A stretch of 64,000 nucleotides of DNA from Micromonospora halotolerans (GTDB taxonomy: Bacteria > Actinomycetota > Actinomycetes > Mycobacteriales > Micromonosporaceae), in assembly GCF_032108445.1 (NCBI RefSeq), contig NZ_CP134876.1:2542001-2606000 (forward strand), in the 5' to 3' direction. Below are positions 25,052-32,731 of the stretch, in pieces (positions within the stretch are counted from its first letter, which is position 1; the number at the start of each line of letters is the position of its first letter). The notes below the pieces were generated by a model. The model saw only the letters and a program-made list of their open reading frames with translations. It had not been told where the DNA came from and did no database searches. Made by a program: the position numbers and the translations under genes.

Positions 25052-25309
25052 ATGTCTGTCGTCCCACCCCAGAAGCTCGCCCAGGAACGCGTCGTCAGCG
25101 CCGACGCCATCCTCGGCGGTCAGGTCGACCTGCGCGCCTACCCGCACCGGCACCTCGTGGTCACCGCGAAGCACGCCTGGGGGCGGAGCGGGTTCCAGCC
25201 GCTCATGGAGGCGGTCGAGCACCTGTCCCACTACGGCTGGGAGCTGGTCAACGTGACCAGCGTCGGCGACGGTCACCACCTCTACGCGGTCATGCGCCGC
25301 GCGGCCTGA
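25052..25309 (+). CDS. small conserved hypothetical protein (85 residues)
   Basis: A soluble protein of mixed character: a helical N-terminus (PPQKLAQERVVSADAIL), then HRHLVVTAKHAWGRSG, a helix (FQPLMEAVEHLSHYGWELVNV) and a final strand (GHHLYAVMRRA). The pattern of a tryptophan-containing helix followed by a strand recalls DUF4177-like small proteins, but I do not assign a family. It appears to have its own leaderless promoter. Confidence 0.68.
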   Translation: MSVVPPQKLAQERVVSADAILGGQVDLRAYPHRHLVVTAKHAWGRSGFQPLMEAVEHLSHYGWELVNVTSVGDGHHLYAVMRRAA

Positions 25310-25356
25310 CCCCCGGATCTTGGACAGTTTCCGGTCGGGGCGCCCAAGACCTCCGG

Positions 25357-25845
25357 CTACGCGGCGAGGGAACGGCGGGCGGCGTCCAGCACCTCCGGGT
25401 CGGCGCAGCCGGCGGCGTACCCGGCGATCCGGCGGCGGATGTCCCGGCCGAGCAGCCACACCCCGATCCGGTCGGCGACCGGGCGCAGGAACGCGGGCCG
25501 GCACCGGAAGTTGTACCGCCAGGTGGCCACGGTCGTGCCCGGCTCGGGGCCGGGCGCGAACCGCCACCCGCCGCCGAACCGCTCGAAGAACCACGGCCCG
25601 CGCACCATCTTCATGCCCACGTTGGTCGGCGGCGCCCACGAGACGTACTCGCTGACCATGACGAGGCCGTGCCGGGACCGGGTGAAGGTGCGCACGCCCT
25701 TGCCGGGGCGGGTCGCCCCGTCGACGAAGTGCTGCTCCCGGACGAAGGGATCCCAGCGGTAGCGGACCGGCGCCACGGTCTGCGACACCGCGAAGGCCAG
25801 CTCCGGTGGGACCGGAACGGTGGTCACCGCCTCGACGACCGGCAT
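25357..25845 (-). CDS. SRPBCC (START-like) ligand-binding protein
   Basis: A 162-residue protein with the helix-grip fold order of polyketide cyclase/SRPBCC members: VVEAVTTVPVPPELAFAVSQTVAPVRYRWDPFV at the start, VSEYVSWAPPTNVGMKMV and GPEPGTTVATWRYNFRCRP in the sheet, and a long C-terminal helix. These proteins bind hydrophobic ligands; which one is unknown. Its ATG overlaps the stop of the ABC permease gene (TGATG), so it is part of that operon. Confidence 0.78.
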   Translation of the reverse strand: MPVVEAVTTVPVPPELAFAVSQTVAPVRYRWDPFVREQHFVDGATRPGKGVRTFTRSRHGLVMVSEYVSWAPPTNVGMKMVRGPWFFERFGGGWRFAPGPEPGTTVATWRYNFRCRPAFLRPVADRIGVWLLGRDIRRRIAGYAAGCADPEVLDAARRSLAA

Positions 25846-27542
25846 CAGCGCCTCGGCGTGACGGCGGCCAGCAGTTCCGGCTGGCGGCGGTCCAGCGCGT
25901 CCCCGGCCAGGTACGCGCCGAGCAGCGCGGCGCCCAGCCCGTACGCGAGACCGACCGGCAGGGCCAGCCAGAGCCAGACGTCGCCGAGCAGCGCGGCGGC
26001 CACCACCAGCGGCACGGCGGCCGCGGCGGTGGCCAGCATGGACAGCAGGGTGTACAAACTCTTCGCCATCCCGGCGCCGGTGTTCATGGCGAACGGGTTG
26101 CTCGTCTCCGGCAGCGAGTAGCCGCCGAGCACCGAGACGGTCGCGTTGATCGCCAGCCCGCAGCCGTACGCGGCGAACAGCGCGCCGGCCATCACACCGA
26201 CCCAGCCGGGCCGCCCGAGCACCACGGCCAGCACCACGGAGACCCCGCCGAGGATCGGCACCACGTAGAGCGAGAACGCGACCATCCGGGCCCGCAGCTC
26301 CACCCGCCCCGGCACGCCCGCCACCACGTTGGCCGCGTACGCGCTGCCGTCGAAACCGAACTGGTTGGCCACGGTCACCGCGGCGAGCACCCCGACGAAG
26401 AGCATCGAGACGCTGACCAGCACGGGCGACGAGTTGGCGGTGGCCTCGCCGAACGCCGCCCCGCCTTCGGTGACCAGCTGGGAGCCGCCCAGGTTGACCA
26501 TCACCGGCACGAAGATGCCGACCACCGCCACGGTGATCAGGTTGGCCCGCCGCCGGGCGTCGCGCCACCAGTAGCGGCACTCCCGGGCGACCAGCGCGCC
26601 GAACCGGTCCCGCCGGGCCCAGCCGACGGCCCGGGGGAAGAGCTGCGCGACCGCCGCGCCGGCCACCGCGCCGCGTCGGTCCCGGGACGGCCCGGCGCTC
26701 GCCGCGCCCACCATGGCCGACTCCAGGGACCCCGACCACCACAGCAGGAGTACGCCGATCGCCGCCGCGCCGATCAGCAGCTTCAACACGGCCGCCCCGG
26801 CCTGCCCCTCGGCCACGTCGACGCCGGCCGTCCAGGGCGCCCCGAACGGCGTCCAGCCGACCACCCGGGCCACGCCGGTGAGCCGATCCCAGTCGGCCTG
26901 CTTCACCGCGCCGATCACCAGCAGTTGCAGCGGGCCGAGCAGTGCGGCGACCACCGCGAGCAGCACGGCGGCCAGGTCCCGCACCCGGCGGGAGCGGAGC
27001 ATGGTGGCGAAGGCGCTGGTCACCGCCCGGGCGGCGGCCACACAGAGCAGCACGCCGAGGAGCACCCCGAGCACCTCGACCAGCGCGGCGGACCAGCCCC
27101 CCAGGCTGCCGGCGGTGACCACCAGCCCGGTGACCGCGACCAGTGTCGCCAGCACGGGCACGCTGACCAGGGCGGCCGCGAAGAGGCCGGTGACGAGGGT
27201 GCGGCGGGAGAGCGGGAGCAGCGCGAACCGGGCCGGGTCCAGCGTCTCGTCCACGCCGAAGAACACCAGCGGCAACAACAGCCAGCCGAGGGTCAGGAGG
27301 CCACCACCGAAGGCGGCGGTCAACAGCGCGTAGCGGGACTCGCCGGCCAGGCCGGGCGCGGCCAGCAGGAAGAAGCCCCCGGCGGCGAACCAGAGCCCGA
27401 ACAGCACGCCGCCCACGAACAGCGCGACCCGCCAGGCCTGACCGCGGAAGTTGTTGCGCAGCACCCGCAGCTTGAGCCGGACGAAGTGCCGGGGCGAGAC
27501 GGCCCGGGTCGGCCGCTCGGCGGCGGTCACCGGGACAGCCAC
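25845..27542 (-). CDS. ABC transporter permease, multi-helix
   Basis: A 565-residue protein with roughly 12 hydrophobic segments, beginning LKLRVLRNNFRGQAWRVALFVGGVLFGLWFAAGG. No substrate-binding protein is nearby, so it is likely an exporter or a membrane-stress ABC-2-like system. GTG 27542 has GAGGAG about 6 nt upstream; a second GTG at 27530 would give a 4-nt overlap with the ATPase stop. Cargo unknown. Confidence 0.82.
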   Translation of the reverse strand: MAVPVTAAERPTRAVSPRHFVRLKLRVLRNNFRGQAWRVALFVGGVLFGLWFAAGGFFLLAAPGLAGESRYALLTAAFGGGLLTLGWLLLPLVFFGVDETLDPARFALLPLSRRTLVTGLFAAALVSVPVLATLVAVTGLVVTAGSLGGWSAALVEVLGVLLGVLLCVAAARAVTSAFATMLRSRRVRDLAAVLLAVVAALLGPLQLLVIGAVKQADWDRLTGVARVVGWTPFGAPWTAGVDVAEGQAGAAVLKLLIGAAAIGVLLLWWSGSLESAMVGAASAGPSRDRRGAVAGAAVAQLFPRAVGWARRDRFGALVARECRYWWRDARRRANLITVAVVGIFVPVMVNLGGSQLVTEGGAAFGEATANSSPVLVSVSMLFVGVLAAVTVANQFGFDGSAYAANVVAGVPGRVELRARMVAFSLYVVPILGGVSVVLAVVLGRPGWVGVMAGALFAAYGCGLAINATVSVLGGYSLPETSNPFAMNTGAGMAKSLYTLLSMLATAAAAVPLVVAAALLGDVWLWLALPVGLAYGLGAALLGAYLAGDALDRRQPELLAAVTPRR

Positions 27543-28291
27543 GACAGCTCCTCGCCCGTCGCGGTCCGCCCGCCGACCACCTCGACGAAGACCTCCTCCA
27601 GCGACCGCTCGCCGCGCACCTCGGTGAGCGTGCCGACCCGCATGATCCGGCCGTCGGCCAGGATCGCCACGTGCGAGCAGAGCCGCTCGACGACCTCCAT
27701 GACGTGGCTGGAGAAGATGACCGTGCCGCCGCCGACCACGTAGCGGTGCAGGATGTCCCGGATCAGGGCCGCGGAGACCGGGTCGACCGCCTCGAACGGC
27801 TCGTCCAGCACCAGCAGCCGGGGGCCGTGCAGCAGCGCGCAGGCCAGGCCGATCTTCTTCTTCATGCCGGCCGAGTAGTCGACCACCAGGGTGCGGCCGG
27901 CGTCGGTGAGTGCCAGCACGTCGAGCAGTTCCGCCGCCCGCTGGTCGACCACCGCCGGGTCCATGCCGCGCAGCAGCCCGTGGTAGGCCAGCAGCTCGGC
28001 CCCGGTGAGCCGGTCGAAGAGGCGCACGCCGTCGGGCATCACGCCGAGCAGGCCCTTGGCGCGCACCGGATCGGCCCAGACGTCGTACCCGAGCACCCGG
28101 GCCTGGCCGGCGTCGGGCCGCAGCAGGCCGACGGCCATGGAGAGGGTGGTGGTCTTGCCGGCCCCGTTCGGGCCCAGCAGCCCGTAGAACGAGCCGGTCG
28201 GCACGTCGAGGTCGACGCCGGCGACCGCGACCTTGGTGTCGAACCGCTTGGCCAGGCCACGGAGGGACAGCGCCGGGTGCTGATCGGTCAT
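27527..28291 (-). CDS. ABC transporter ATP-binding protein
   Basis: A 254-residue ABC ATPase. Walker A is GPNGAGKTT, the signature is the diverged VDYSAGMKKKIGLA, and Walker B is RLLVLDEPFEAVDP followed by the switch histidine in FSSHVMEVVE. It energises the permease encoded directly downstream; the frames overlap by 16 nt. Start ATG 28291 is 7 nt after TACGGT. Confidence 0.93.
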   Translation of the reverse strand: MTDQHPALSLRGLAKRFDTKVAVAGVDLDVPTGSFYGLLGPNGAGKTTTLSMAVGLLRPDAGQARVLGYDVWADPVRAKGLLGVMPDGVRLFDRLTGAELLAYHGLLRGMDPAVVDQRAAELLDVLALTDAGRTLVVDYSAGMKKKIGLACALLHGPRLLVLDEPFEAVDPVSAALIRDILHRYVVGGGTVIFSSHVMEVVERLCSHVAILADGRIMRVGTLTEVRGERSLEEVFVEVVGGRTATGEELSWLSR

Positions 28292-28298
28292 GGCACCG

Positions 28299-28304
28299 AC
28301 CGTA
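28299..28304 (-). promoter_or_regulatory. -10-like hexamer of the ABC/SRPBCC operon
   Basis: TACGGT on the minus strand, 7 nt before the ATG at 28291. The probable operon is ATPase, permease, SRPBCC protein. Confidence 0.4.
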
Positions 28305-28376
28305 GCCCGCCCCGGCCAGCGTCAGATCCGGCCAGAGGAGGATCTTCCCGTCCCCCTTGAGCCGTACCCCCAGCCG

Positions 28377-30017
28377 CTAGAGGCGCAGCGTCTCCGGGGT
28401 GTGCAGGCGGAGCATCGTGACGCCGACGTCGCGCGGCAGCCGCCGCCGGGTGGCCATGGACACCGCCACCATCACGGTGAACGCGAGCGGCACCGTCCAC
28501 GCGGCCGGCTGGGTGGTCAGCGTGGCCGGCCAGCCGGACAGCGGCGGCCCGAGCACGGTGAGCAGCACCGCGCCGATCGCGGCGCCCCCGCCGACCAGCA
28601 CCCCGGCGGCGGCGCCCAGGTCGGTCAGGCCGCGCCACCAGATGCCCAGCACGAGCAGCGGGCAGAAGCTCGACGCGGCGACCGCGAAGGCCAGCCCGAC
28701 CACCTGGGAGACGTCCAGCCCGGAGACGTTCAGCGCGAGCACCGCCGGCACCCCGCCGGCGATCACCGTGGCCAGCCGGAAGCCGCGCACCGAGCCGCGG
28801 CCGAGCACGTCGGTGGAGATGACCCCGGCCACGCTGGTGAGCAGGCCGGACGAGGTGGAGAGGAACGCCGCGAACGCTCCCGCGGCGACCAGCGCGGCGA
28901 GCAGCCGGCCGGTGGTGCCGTCGCCCAGCGCCGCACCGGGCAGCAGCACCACCACGGCGTCGGTCTGGCCGGTGACCAGCAGTTGCGGCGTGTAGACCCG
29001 GCCCAGCACGCCGTAGATCGTGGGCAGCAGGTAGAAGACGCCGACCAGGGCCAGCACCACCAGCGTGGTGCGCCGGGCGGCGGCACCGTCGGGGTTGGTG
29101 TAGAAGCGCACGAGCACGTGCGGCAACCCCATGGTGCCGAGGAAGGTGGCCAGGATCAGCGAGTACGTCCCGAACAGGCCCCGGTCGTCGTCGCCGGCCG
29201 TGTCGGGCAGCAGCCAGTCGGTGGCGGCGGTGGCCGCGCCGGAGACCTCGGGCACCGGGTCACCGGCGGCGAAGTCGAGACGGTCGCCGGGGCGTACCTC
29301 CCGGGTGTCGCCGTCGGGCAGGGTGAGCGTCGCGCGGTGCTCCACCACGACGGTGGTCGCGGTCCGGAACGCCGGCCCGTCGGGCGGGGTCACCGCCGGG
29401 CGGGCGTCGGCCTGCCACTGCAACGCCAGGAAGATCGCGGGTACGGCGAGCGCGGTGAGCTTCAACCAGTACTGGAAGGCCTGCACGAAGGTGATCGCCC
29501 GCATCCCGCCCAGCGCCACGTTCGCGGTCACCACGACGGCGACCAGCAGCGCGCCCACCGGGTAGGGCGAGCCGGCCACCGTGGCCAGGGTCAGCCCGGC
29601 GCCCTGGAGCTGCGGCACCAGGTAGAGCCAGCCGATGAAGATCACGAAGACGGTGGCCAGCTTCCGCAGCCGCCGCGAGCCGAGCCGGACCTCGCAGAAG
29701 TCGGGCAGGGTGAACGCCCCGGAACGGCGCAGCGGGGCGGCCACGAAGAGCAGCAGCGCCAGGTAGCCGGCTGCGAAGCCCACCGGGTACCAGAGGACGT
29801 CGACGCCGTACTTGAGGATCAGCCCGGCCACGCCCAGGAAGCTCGCCGCCGACAGGTATTCCCCGCCGATCGCGGCGGCGTTCCAGGTCGGGCTGACCGC
29901 CCGCGAGGCGACCAGGAAGTCGGAGGTGGTCCGGGCCAGCCGCAGCCCGTAGAAGCCGATCCCGACGGTGACCAGGGTGACCGCCACGATCGCGGGGACC
30001 ATGTAGCCGTTGCCCAT
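28377..30017 (-). CDS. sodium:solute symporter (SSS family) with extracytoplasmic insertion
   Basis: A 546-residue SSS transporter: FLVASRAVSPTWNAAAIGGEYLSAASFLGVAGL, GGMRAITFVQAFQYWLKL and LGTMGLPHVLVRFYTNPDG mark the core. A hydrophilic insert of about 80 residues (roughly 202-282, with a strand-rich TVVVEHRATLTLPDGDTREVRPGDRL) separates two helices and probably forms a small extracytoplasmic domain. It is paralogous to the ActP-like gene at 20852. The ATG at 30017 overlaps the stop of the small partner gene (TGATG). Carboxylates are the likely substrates. Confidence 0.87.
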   Translation of the reverse strand: MGNGYMVPAIVAVTLVTVGIGFYGLRLARTTSDFLVASRAVSPTWNAAAIGGEYLSAASFLGVAGLILKYGVDVLWYPVGFAAGYLALLLFVAAPLRRSGAFTLPDFCEVRLGSRRLRKLATVFVIFIGWLYLVPQLQGAGLTLATVAGSPYPVGALLVAVVVTANVALGGMRAITFVQAFQYWLKLTALAVPAIFLALQWQADARPAVTPPDGPAFRTATTVVVEHRATLTLPDGDTREVRPGDRLDFAAGDPVPEVSGAATAATDWLLPDTAGDDDRGLFGTYSLILATFLGTMGLPHVLVRFYTNPDGAAARRTTLVVLALVGVFYLLPTIYGVLGRVYTPQLLVTGQTDAVVVLLPGAALGDGTTGRLLAALVAAGAFAAFLSTSSGLLTSVAGVISTDVLGRGSVRGFRLATVIAGGVPAVLALNVSGLDVSQVVGLAFAVAASSFCPLLVLGIWWRGLTDLGAAAGVLVGGGAAIGAVLLTVLGPPLSGWPATLTTQPAAWTVPLAFTVMVAVSMATRRRLPRDVGVTMLRLHTPETLRL

Positions 30018-30463
30018 CAGCGCTCCGGCCGCTGGACCAGGTCGGTGAAGTCCTGCTCGTTGCGTTCCGCCAGCCGCACGTACGCCCACCCGACCCCGAT
30101 CAGGAACGGGAAGGCGGCCACCCCGAGCAGCAGCCAGGGCAGGTTGACGCCGAGCACGGTGACCCGGCCCACCGAGGGCGCGATGGCGAAGAGCCAGGGC
30201 AGCCCGCCCAGCCCGATCAGCACCAGGAGGCTCAGCCGCAGGGCGAGCGAGAGCTGGGCCCGCATGAGGCCCTGCACGAGCGTCTCGCCGACCCGGGTCT
30301 GCTGGGTCAGCTCGGAGCGGGTGTGCTCGGCGCGGCTGCGCGGGCGGGCGACCTCGGCCAGCACGACGCGGGTCCGCCGGGGTGGCTGCGGGGCGCGCGG
30401 GGCGGGGACCGGAGCCGACCCGTCGGGCCGCCCCGGAACGTCGTGCTCCTCCGCTCCGGTCAT
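30017..30463 (-). CDS. small two-helix membrane partner of the symporter
   Basis: A 148-residue protein: a Pro/Arg-rich cytoplasmic N-terminus, an amphipathic region, then two transmembrane helices (LSLLVLIGLGGLPWLFAIAPSV and VNLPWLLLGVAAFPFLIGVGWAYV) and a charged tail. It occupies the place that DUF485 or DUF4212 proteins hold before SSS symporters, although I cannot name the family with certainty. ATG 30463 is preferred; an in-frame extension to 30556 would run into the DnaA-box cluster. Confidence 0.78.
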   Translation of the reverse strand: MTGAEEHDVPGRPDGSAPVPAPRAPQPPRRTRVVLAEVARPRSRAEHTRSELTQQTRVGETLVQGLMRAQLSLALRLSLLVLIGLGGLPWLFAIAPSVGRVTVLGVNLPWLLLGVAAFPFLIGVGWAYVRLAERNEQDFTDLVQRPER

Positions 30464-30516
30464 CCCCGGCAGTCTCGCCTGATCAGCGGGAATGTCAAGA
30501 GCGCCGGGGACGGCCC

Positions 30517-30589
30517 TGTGGACAACGTGTGGACAACGCTTCACTCCTGTGGACAACCCGGTGGATGACGGCCGCCTCGTTGTGGATGA
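30517..30589. promoter_or_regulatory. cluster of DnaA boxes
   Basis: Three exact copies of TGTGGACAA (reverse complement TTGTCCACA, the high-GC actinobacterial DnaA box) at 30517-30525, 30528-30536 and 30548-30556 are followed by a near-match TGTGGATGA at 30581-30589. The spacings are 11, 20 and 33 bp, close to whole helical turns. They lie in the 170-bp divergent region between the symporter partner and the Uma2 gene. Confidence 0.65.
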
Positions 30590-30633
30590 CGGAGGGGGAT
30601 GTCAGGGTGAGCCGGTAGAGAGGAGGTGTGACG

Positions 30634-31182
30634 GTGACCAACCCAGCTCATCCTGGCGGCGGCGTCTGGACGGTCGACGACCTCCAGGATCTGCCGGAGG
30701 ACGGCCAGGACTACGAGATCTTCGACGGGAGCCTGCTCGTGTCCCCCCACGCGGACGTCTTCCACGGCGCGATCGCCAACCGTCTCCGCCGCCTCCTCGA
30801 CCGGCAGGCCCCTCCCGGCCTGCTCGTCGGGCAGGACATCGGGGTCAGCGCGAAGCGCTCCTCCTACTTCGTCCCGGATCTCTTCGTGGCCCGCGAGGAC
30901 GCCCTCGACCGTGGCGGGCCCGCACTGGCCCCGGCCGACGTGCTCCTCGTGGTCGAGGTGGTCTCGCCCGGCAACGCCGGGCGAGACCTGGTCCTCAAGC
31001 GGCACGAGTACGGCGTGGCCGGCATCCCCCGCTACTGGCTCGTGGAGCCCCGGAAGCAGACCCTCACCGTGCTGGAGCAGGCCGGCGGGGCCTACCGGGA
31101 GGCAGCCGTGGTCGCCGGGACAGGCGTCCTCCGGGCCGACCAGCCGTTCCCGCTCGTGCTGCCCGTCGGCGACATCTTCTGA
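30634..31182 (+). CDS. Uma2-family PD-(D/E)XK endonuclease-like protein
   Basis: A 182-residue Uma2 protein. The restriction-endonuclease-like core is visible as YEIFDGSLLVSPHADVFHGAIANRL (with the conserved Glu), FVPDLFVAR (Asp) and VLLVVEVVSPGNAGRDLVLKRHEYGVAGIPRYWLVEP (Glu-x-Val and Lys). Many actinobacteria and cyanobacteria carry dispersed Uma2 genes of unclear role. GTG 30634 lies 7 nt after a perfect AGGAGG; the GTG at 30628 would be too close to it. Confidence 0.9.
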   Translation: MTNPAHPGGGVWTVDDLQDLPEDGQDYEIFDGSLLVSPHADVFHGAIANRLRRLLDRQAPPGLLVGQDIGVSAKRSSYFVPDLFVAREDALDRGGPALAPADVLLVVEVVSPGNAGRDLVLKRHEYGVAGIPRYWLVEPRKQTLTVLEQAGGAYREAAVVAGTGVLRADQPFPLVLPVGDIF

Positions 31183-31183
31183 G

Positions 31184-31215
31184 GGGCGTCGGCGCGGCCC
31201 ACCGCGCCGACGCCC
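31184..31215. terminator. 14-bp perfect hairpin between convergent genes
   Basis: GGGCGTCGGCGCGG (31184-31197) and CCGCGCCGACGCCC (31202-31215) pair around a 4-nt loop, between the Uma2 stop and the DUF5701 stop. Confidence 0.7.
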
Positions 31216-31220
31216 TGCGA

Positions 31221-31883
31221 TCACGGCAGGCCGACTCGGACCGGGTCGGCGGTGGCGGAGCCGAGCCAGGTGTGCGGGTTGCCGAACCAGCACCAGCCCA
31301 GCTTCGGCGCGCCCTGGCTGATCCAGAGCGCCGGCACCCGCTTGTCCCCGCAGCGGGAGCCGACCAGCGAGAAGCACCGGTTGCTGGCCAGCGCCGGCGG
31401 GTGCAGGGTGACGAAGGCGAGGCCCTCGTCGATGGTGATCGGCAGCCGGCCCTGGGCGGACATGTCCGCCAGGGCCGTCGAGGGCGGCAGGTTCCGGTAC
31501 TCCTCGCCCCGGTCGACGTCGAAGAGCAGGTACGCGGGCCCGGGCGGCACCTCCAGCTCCTTGATCGGGTCGAACGTCGGCAGGTCGTCGGCGGGGAAGT
31601 TCCGGTCGAGGATGCCCGTCTTCCGCTTCCCGTCGAGCGTGGTCAGCGCGATGCGCTCCTGGACGGGCACCAGTTCGCGCGTGGTCACCAGCAGGAAGGG
31701 CACCCGTCCGTCGGTGGGCGCGGCCAGGTCGGCGGCCCCGGTGACGGCCGCCGCGCGCAGGGGGGTGAGCAGGTCGCGGAAGGCCTGCTCGGTCAGCCCG
31801 GCCAGGGCCGGGTAGCCGAGCTGCACCAGTCGGTCGAGTTGCCTGTCGAATTCGGTCGCGGCGTCGTAGCGGCTGTCGGGCAT
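31221..31883 (-). CDS. DUF5701-family hypothetical protein
   Basis: A 220-residue soluble protein that I match to DUF5701. Recognisable parts are FDRQLDRLVQLGYPALAGLTEQAFRDLLTPL at the N-terminus, VPFLLVTTRELVPVQERIAL, PPGPAYLLFDVDRGEEYRNLPP and the C-terminal CGDKRVPALWISQGAPKLGWCWFGNPHTWLGSA with several conserved Trp and Cys. Function unknown. ATG 31883 has GGAGG directly upstream. A 31-bp palindromic element lies before it and probably serves as an operator. Confidence 0.72.
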   Translation of the reverse strand: MPDSRYDAATEFDRQLDRLVQLGYPALAGLTEQAFRDLLTPLRAAAVTGAADLAAPTDGRVPFLLVTTRELVPVQERIALTTLDGKRKTGILDRNFPADDLPTFDPIKELEVPPGPAYLLFDVDRGEEYRNLPPSTALADMSAQGRLPITIDEGLAFVTLHPPALASNRCFSLVGSRCGDKRVPALWISQGAPKLGWCWFGNPHTWLGSATADPVRVGLP

Positions 31884-31896
31884 GGGGCCTCCACTC

Positions 31897-31927
31897 TGTC
31901 GTACGGCGTCCCGTACAGCGTACGACA
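31897..31927. promoter_or_regulatory. GTAC-rich palindromic operator candidate
   Basis: TGTCGTACG (31897-31905) and CGTACGACA (31919-31927) are perfect inverted arms; a third GTAC lies between them, forming an inner dyad with the outer arm (CGTACGCTGTACG on the minus strand). The layout resembles overlapping TetR-family operators. It lies 14 bp before the DUF5701 start. Confidence 0.45.
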
Positions 31928-31966
31928 AGGGGCGCGTATTCCCCGCCGGCGGAAGAATTTCTGAAC

Positions 31967-32731
31967 TCAGCGGTTCCAGTCCTGCTTGGCCGCGCGGACC
32001 AGCTTGTCCTTCAACTCCCGGGTGTGCCGGCGGCTCACCGGCAGCTCCGCCCCGTCGATCACCACCACGTAGCCGGAGTTGACCAGCCGCAGCTCGGCGA
32101 TCAGCTTGAGCTGCACCAGGTAGGAGCGGTGCACCCGGACGAACCCCGCGTCGGCCCAGCGCTCGGCGAGGGTGGCCAGCGAGACCCGGACCAGGTGCGA
32201 GCCGTCCGCGGTGTGCAGCCGGGCGTAGTCGCCCTGCGCCTCCACCCAGCGCACCGCCGAGCGGGGCAGCATCCGGGTGGTCCCGGCCAGCTCGATCGGG
32301 ATGGTCGGGTCCTCCTCGGCCCGGGCCAGCGCCGCCGGGTGTGAGGGCACCACCCGGGAACCGATCACCCGGCGCAGCGACTCGGCCAGCCGCTCGGCGC
32401 GGACCGGCTTGCGCACGTAGTCCGTGGCGCCCAGGTCGAAGGCGTCCACCGCGCCGTCGTCGTACGCGGTCACGAACACGATCGCCGGCGGCCGGGCGAA
32501 CCGGCGCAGCACGCGGGCCAGCTCCATGCCGTCCAGCCCGGGCATCCGGATGTCCAGGAAGACCACGTCCACGTCGCCGTCGCGCAGCACGCGCAGCGCC
32601 TCGGTCGCGTCACCGGCCGTGTGCAGCCGGGCCACCCGGGGGTCGGCCCGCAGGTGGTACGCCAGCTCGTCCAGGGCCGGCGGCTCGTCGTCGACCGCCA
32701 GCACGCGGAGAAACCCGGTCGCGGTGTTCAT
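31967..32731 (-). CDS. LytTR-type response regulator
   Basis: A 254-residue two-component regulator: receiver domain about residues 8-125 (VLAVDDEPPALDELAYHL; phospho-acceptor Asp in VVFLDIRMPG; conserved Lys in YVRKPV) and a LytTR DNA-binding domain about 150-250 (IPIELAGTTRMLPRSAVRWVEAQGDYARLHTADG; FVRVHRSYLVQL). The gene overlaps the kinase stop by 4 nt (ATGA). In actinobacteria and other bacteria LytS/LytTR pairs commonly control nearby carboxylate symporters, so the symporter at 28377 or 20852 is a plausible target. Confidence 0.92.
   Translation of the reverse strand: MNTATGFLRVLAVDDEPPALDELAYHLRADPRVARLHTAGDATEALRVLRDGDVDVVFLDIRMPGLDGMELARVLRRFARPPAIVFVTAYDDGAVDAFDLGATDYVRKPVRAERLAESLRRVIGSRVVPSHPAALARAEEDPTIPIELAGTTRMLPRSAVRWVEAQGDYARLHTADGSHLVRVSLATLAERWADAGFVRVHRSYLVQLKLIAELRLVNSGYVVVIDGAELPVSRRHTRELKDKLVRAAKQDWNR

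Noticed and set aside
25316..25356. GATCTTGGACAGTTTCCG with a later CCCAAGACC, first considered as a terminator or repeat similar to the AGATCTTGGAC near 23801.
   Set aside because: The complementarity is too short and imperfect, and only partial copies are visible in this window.
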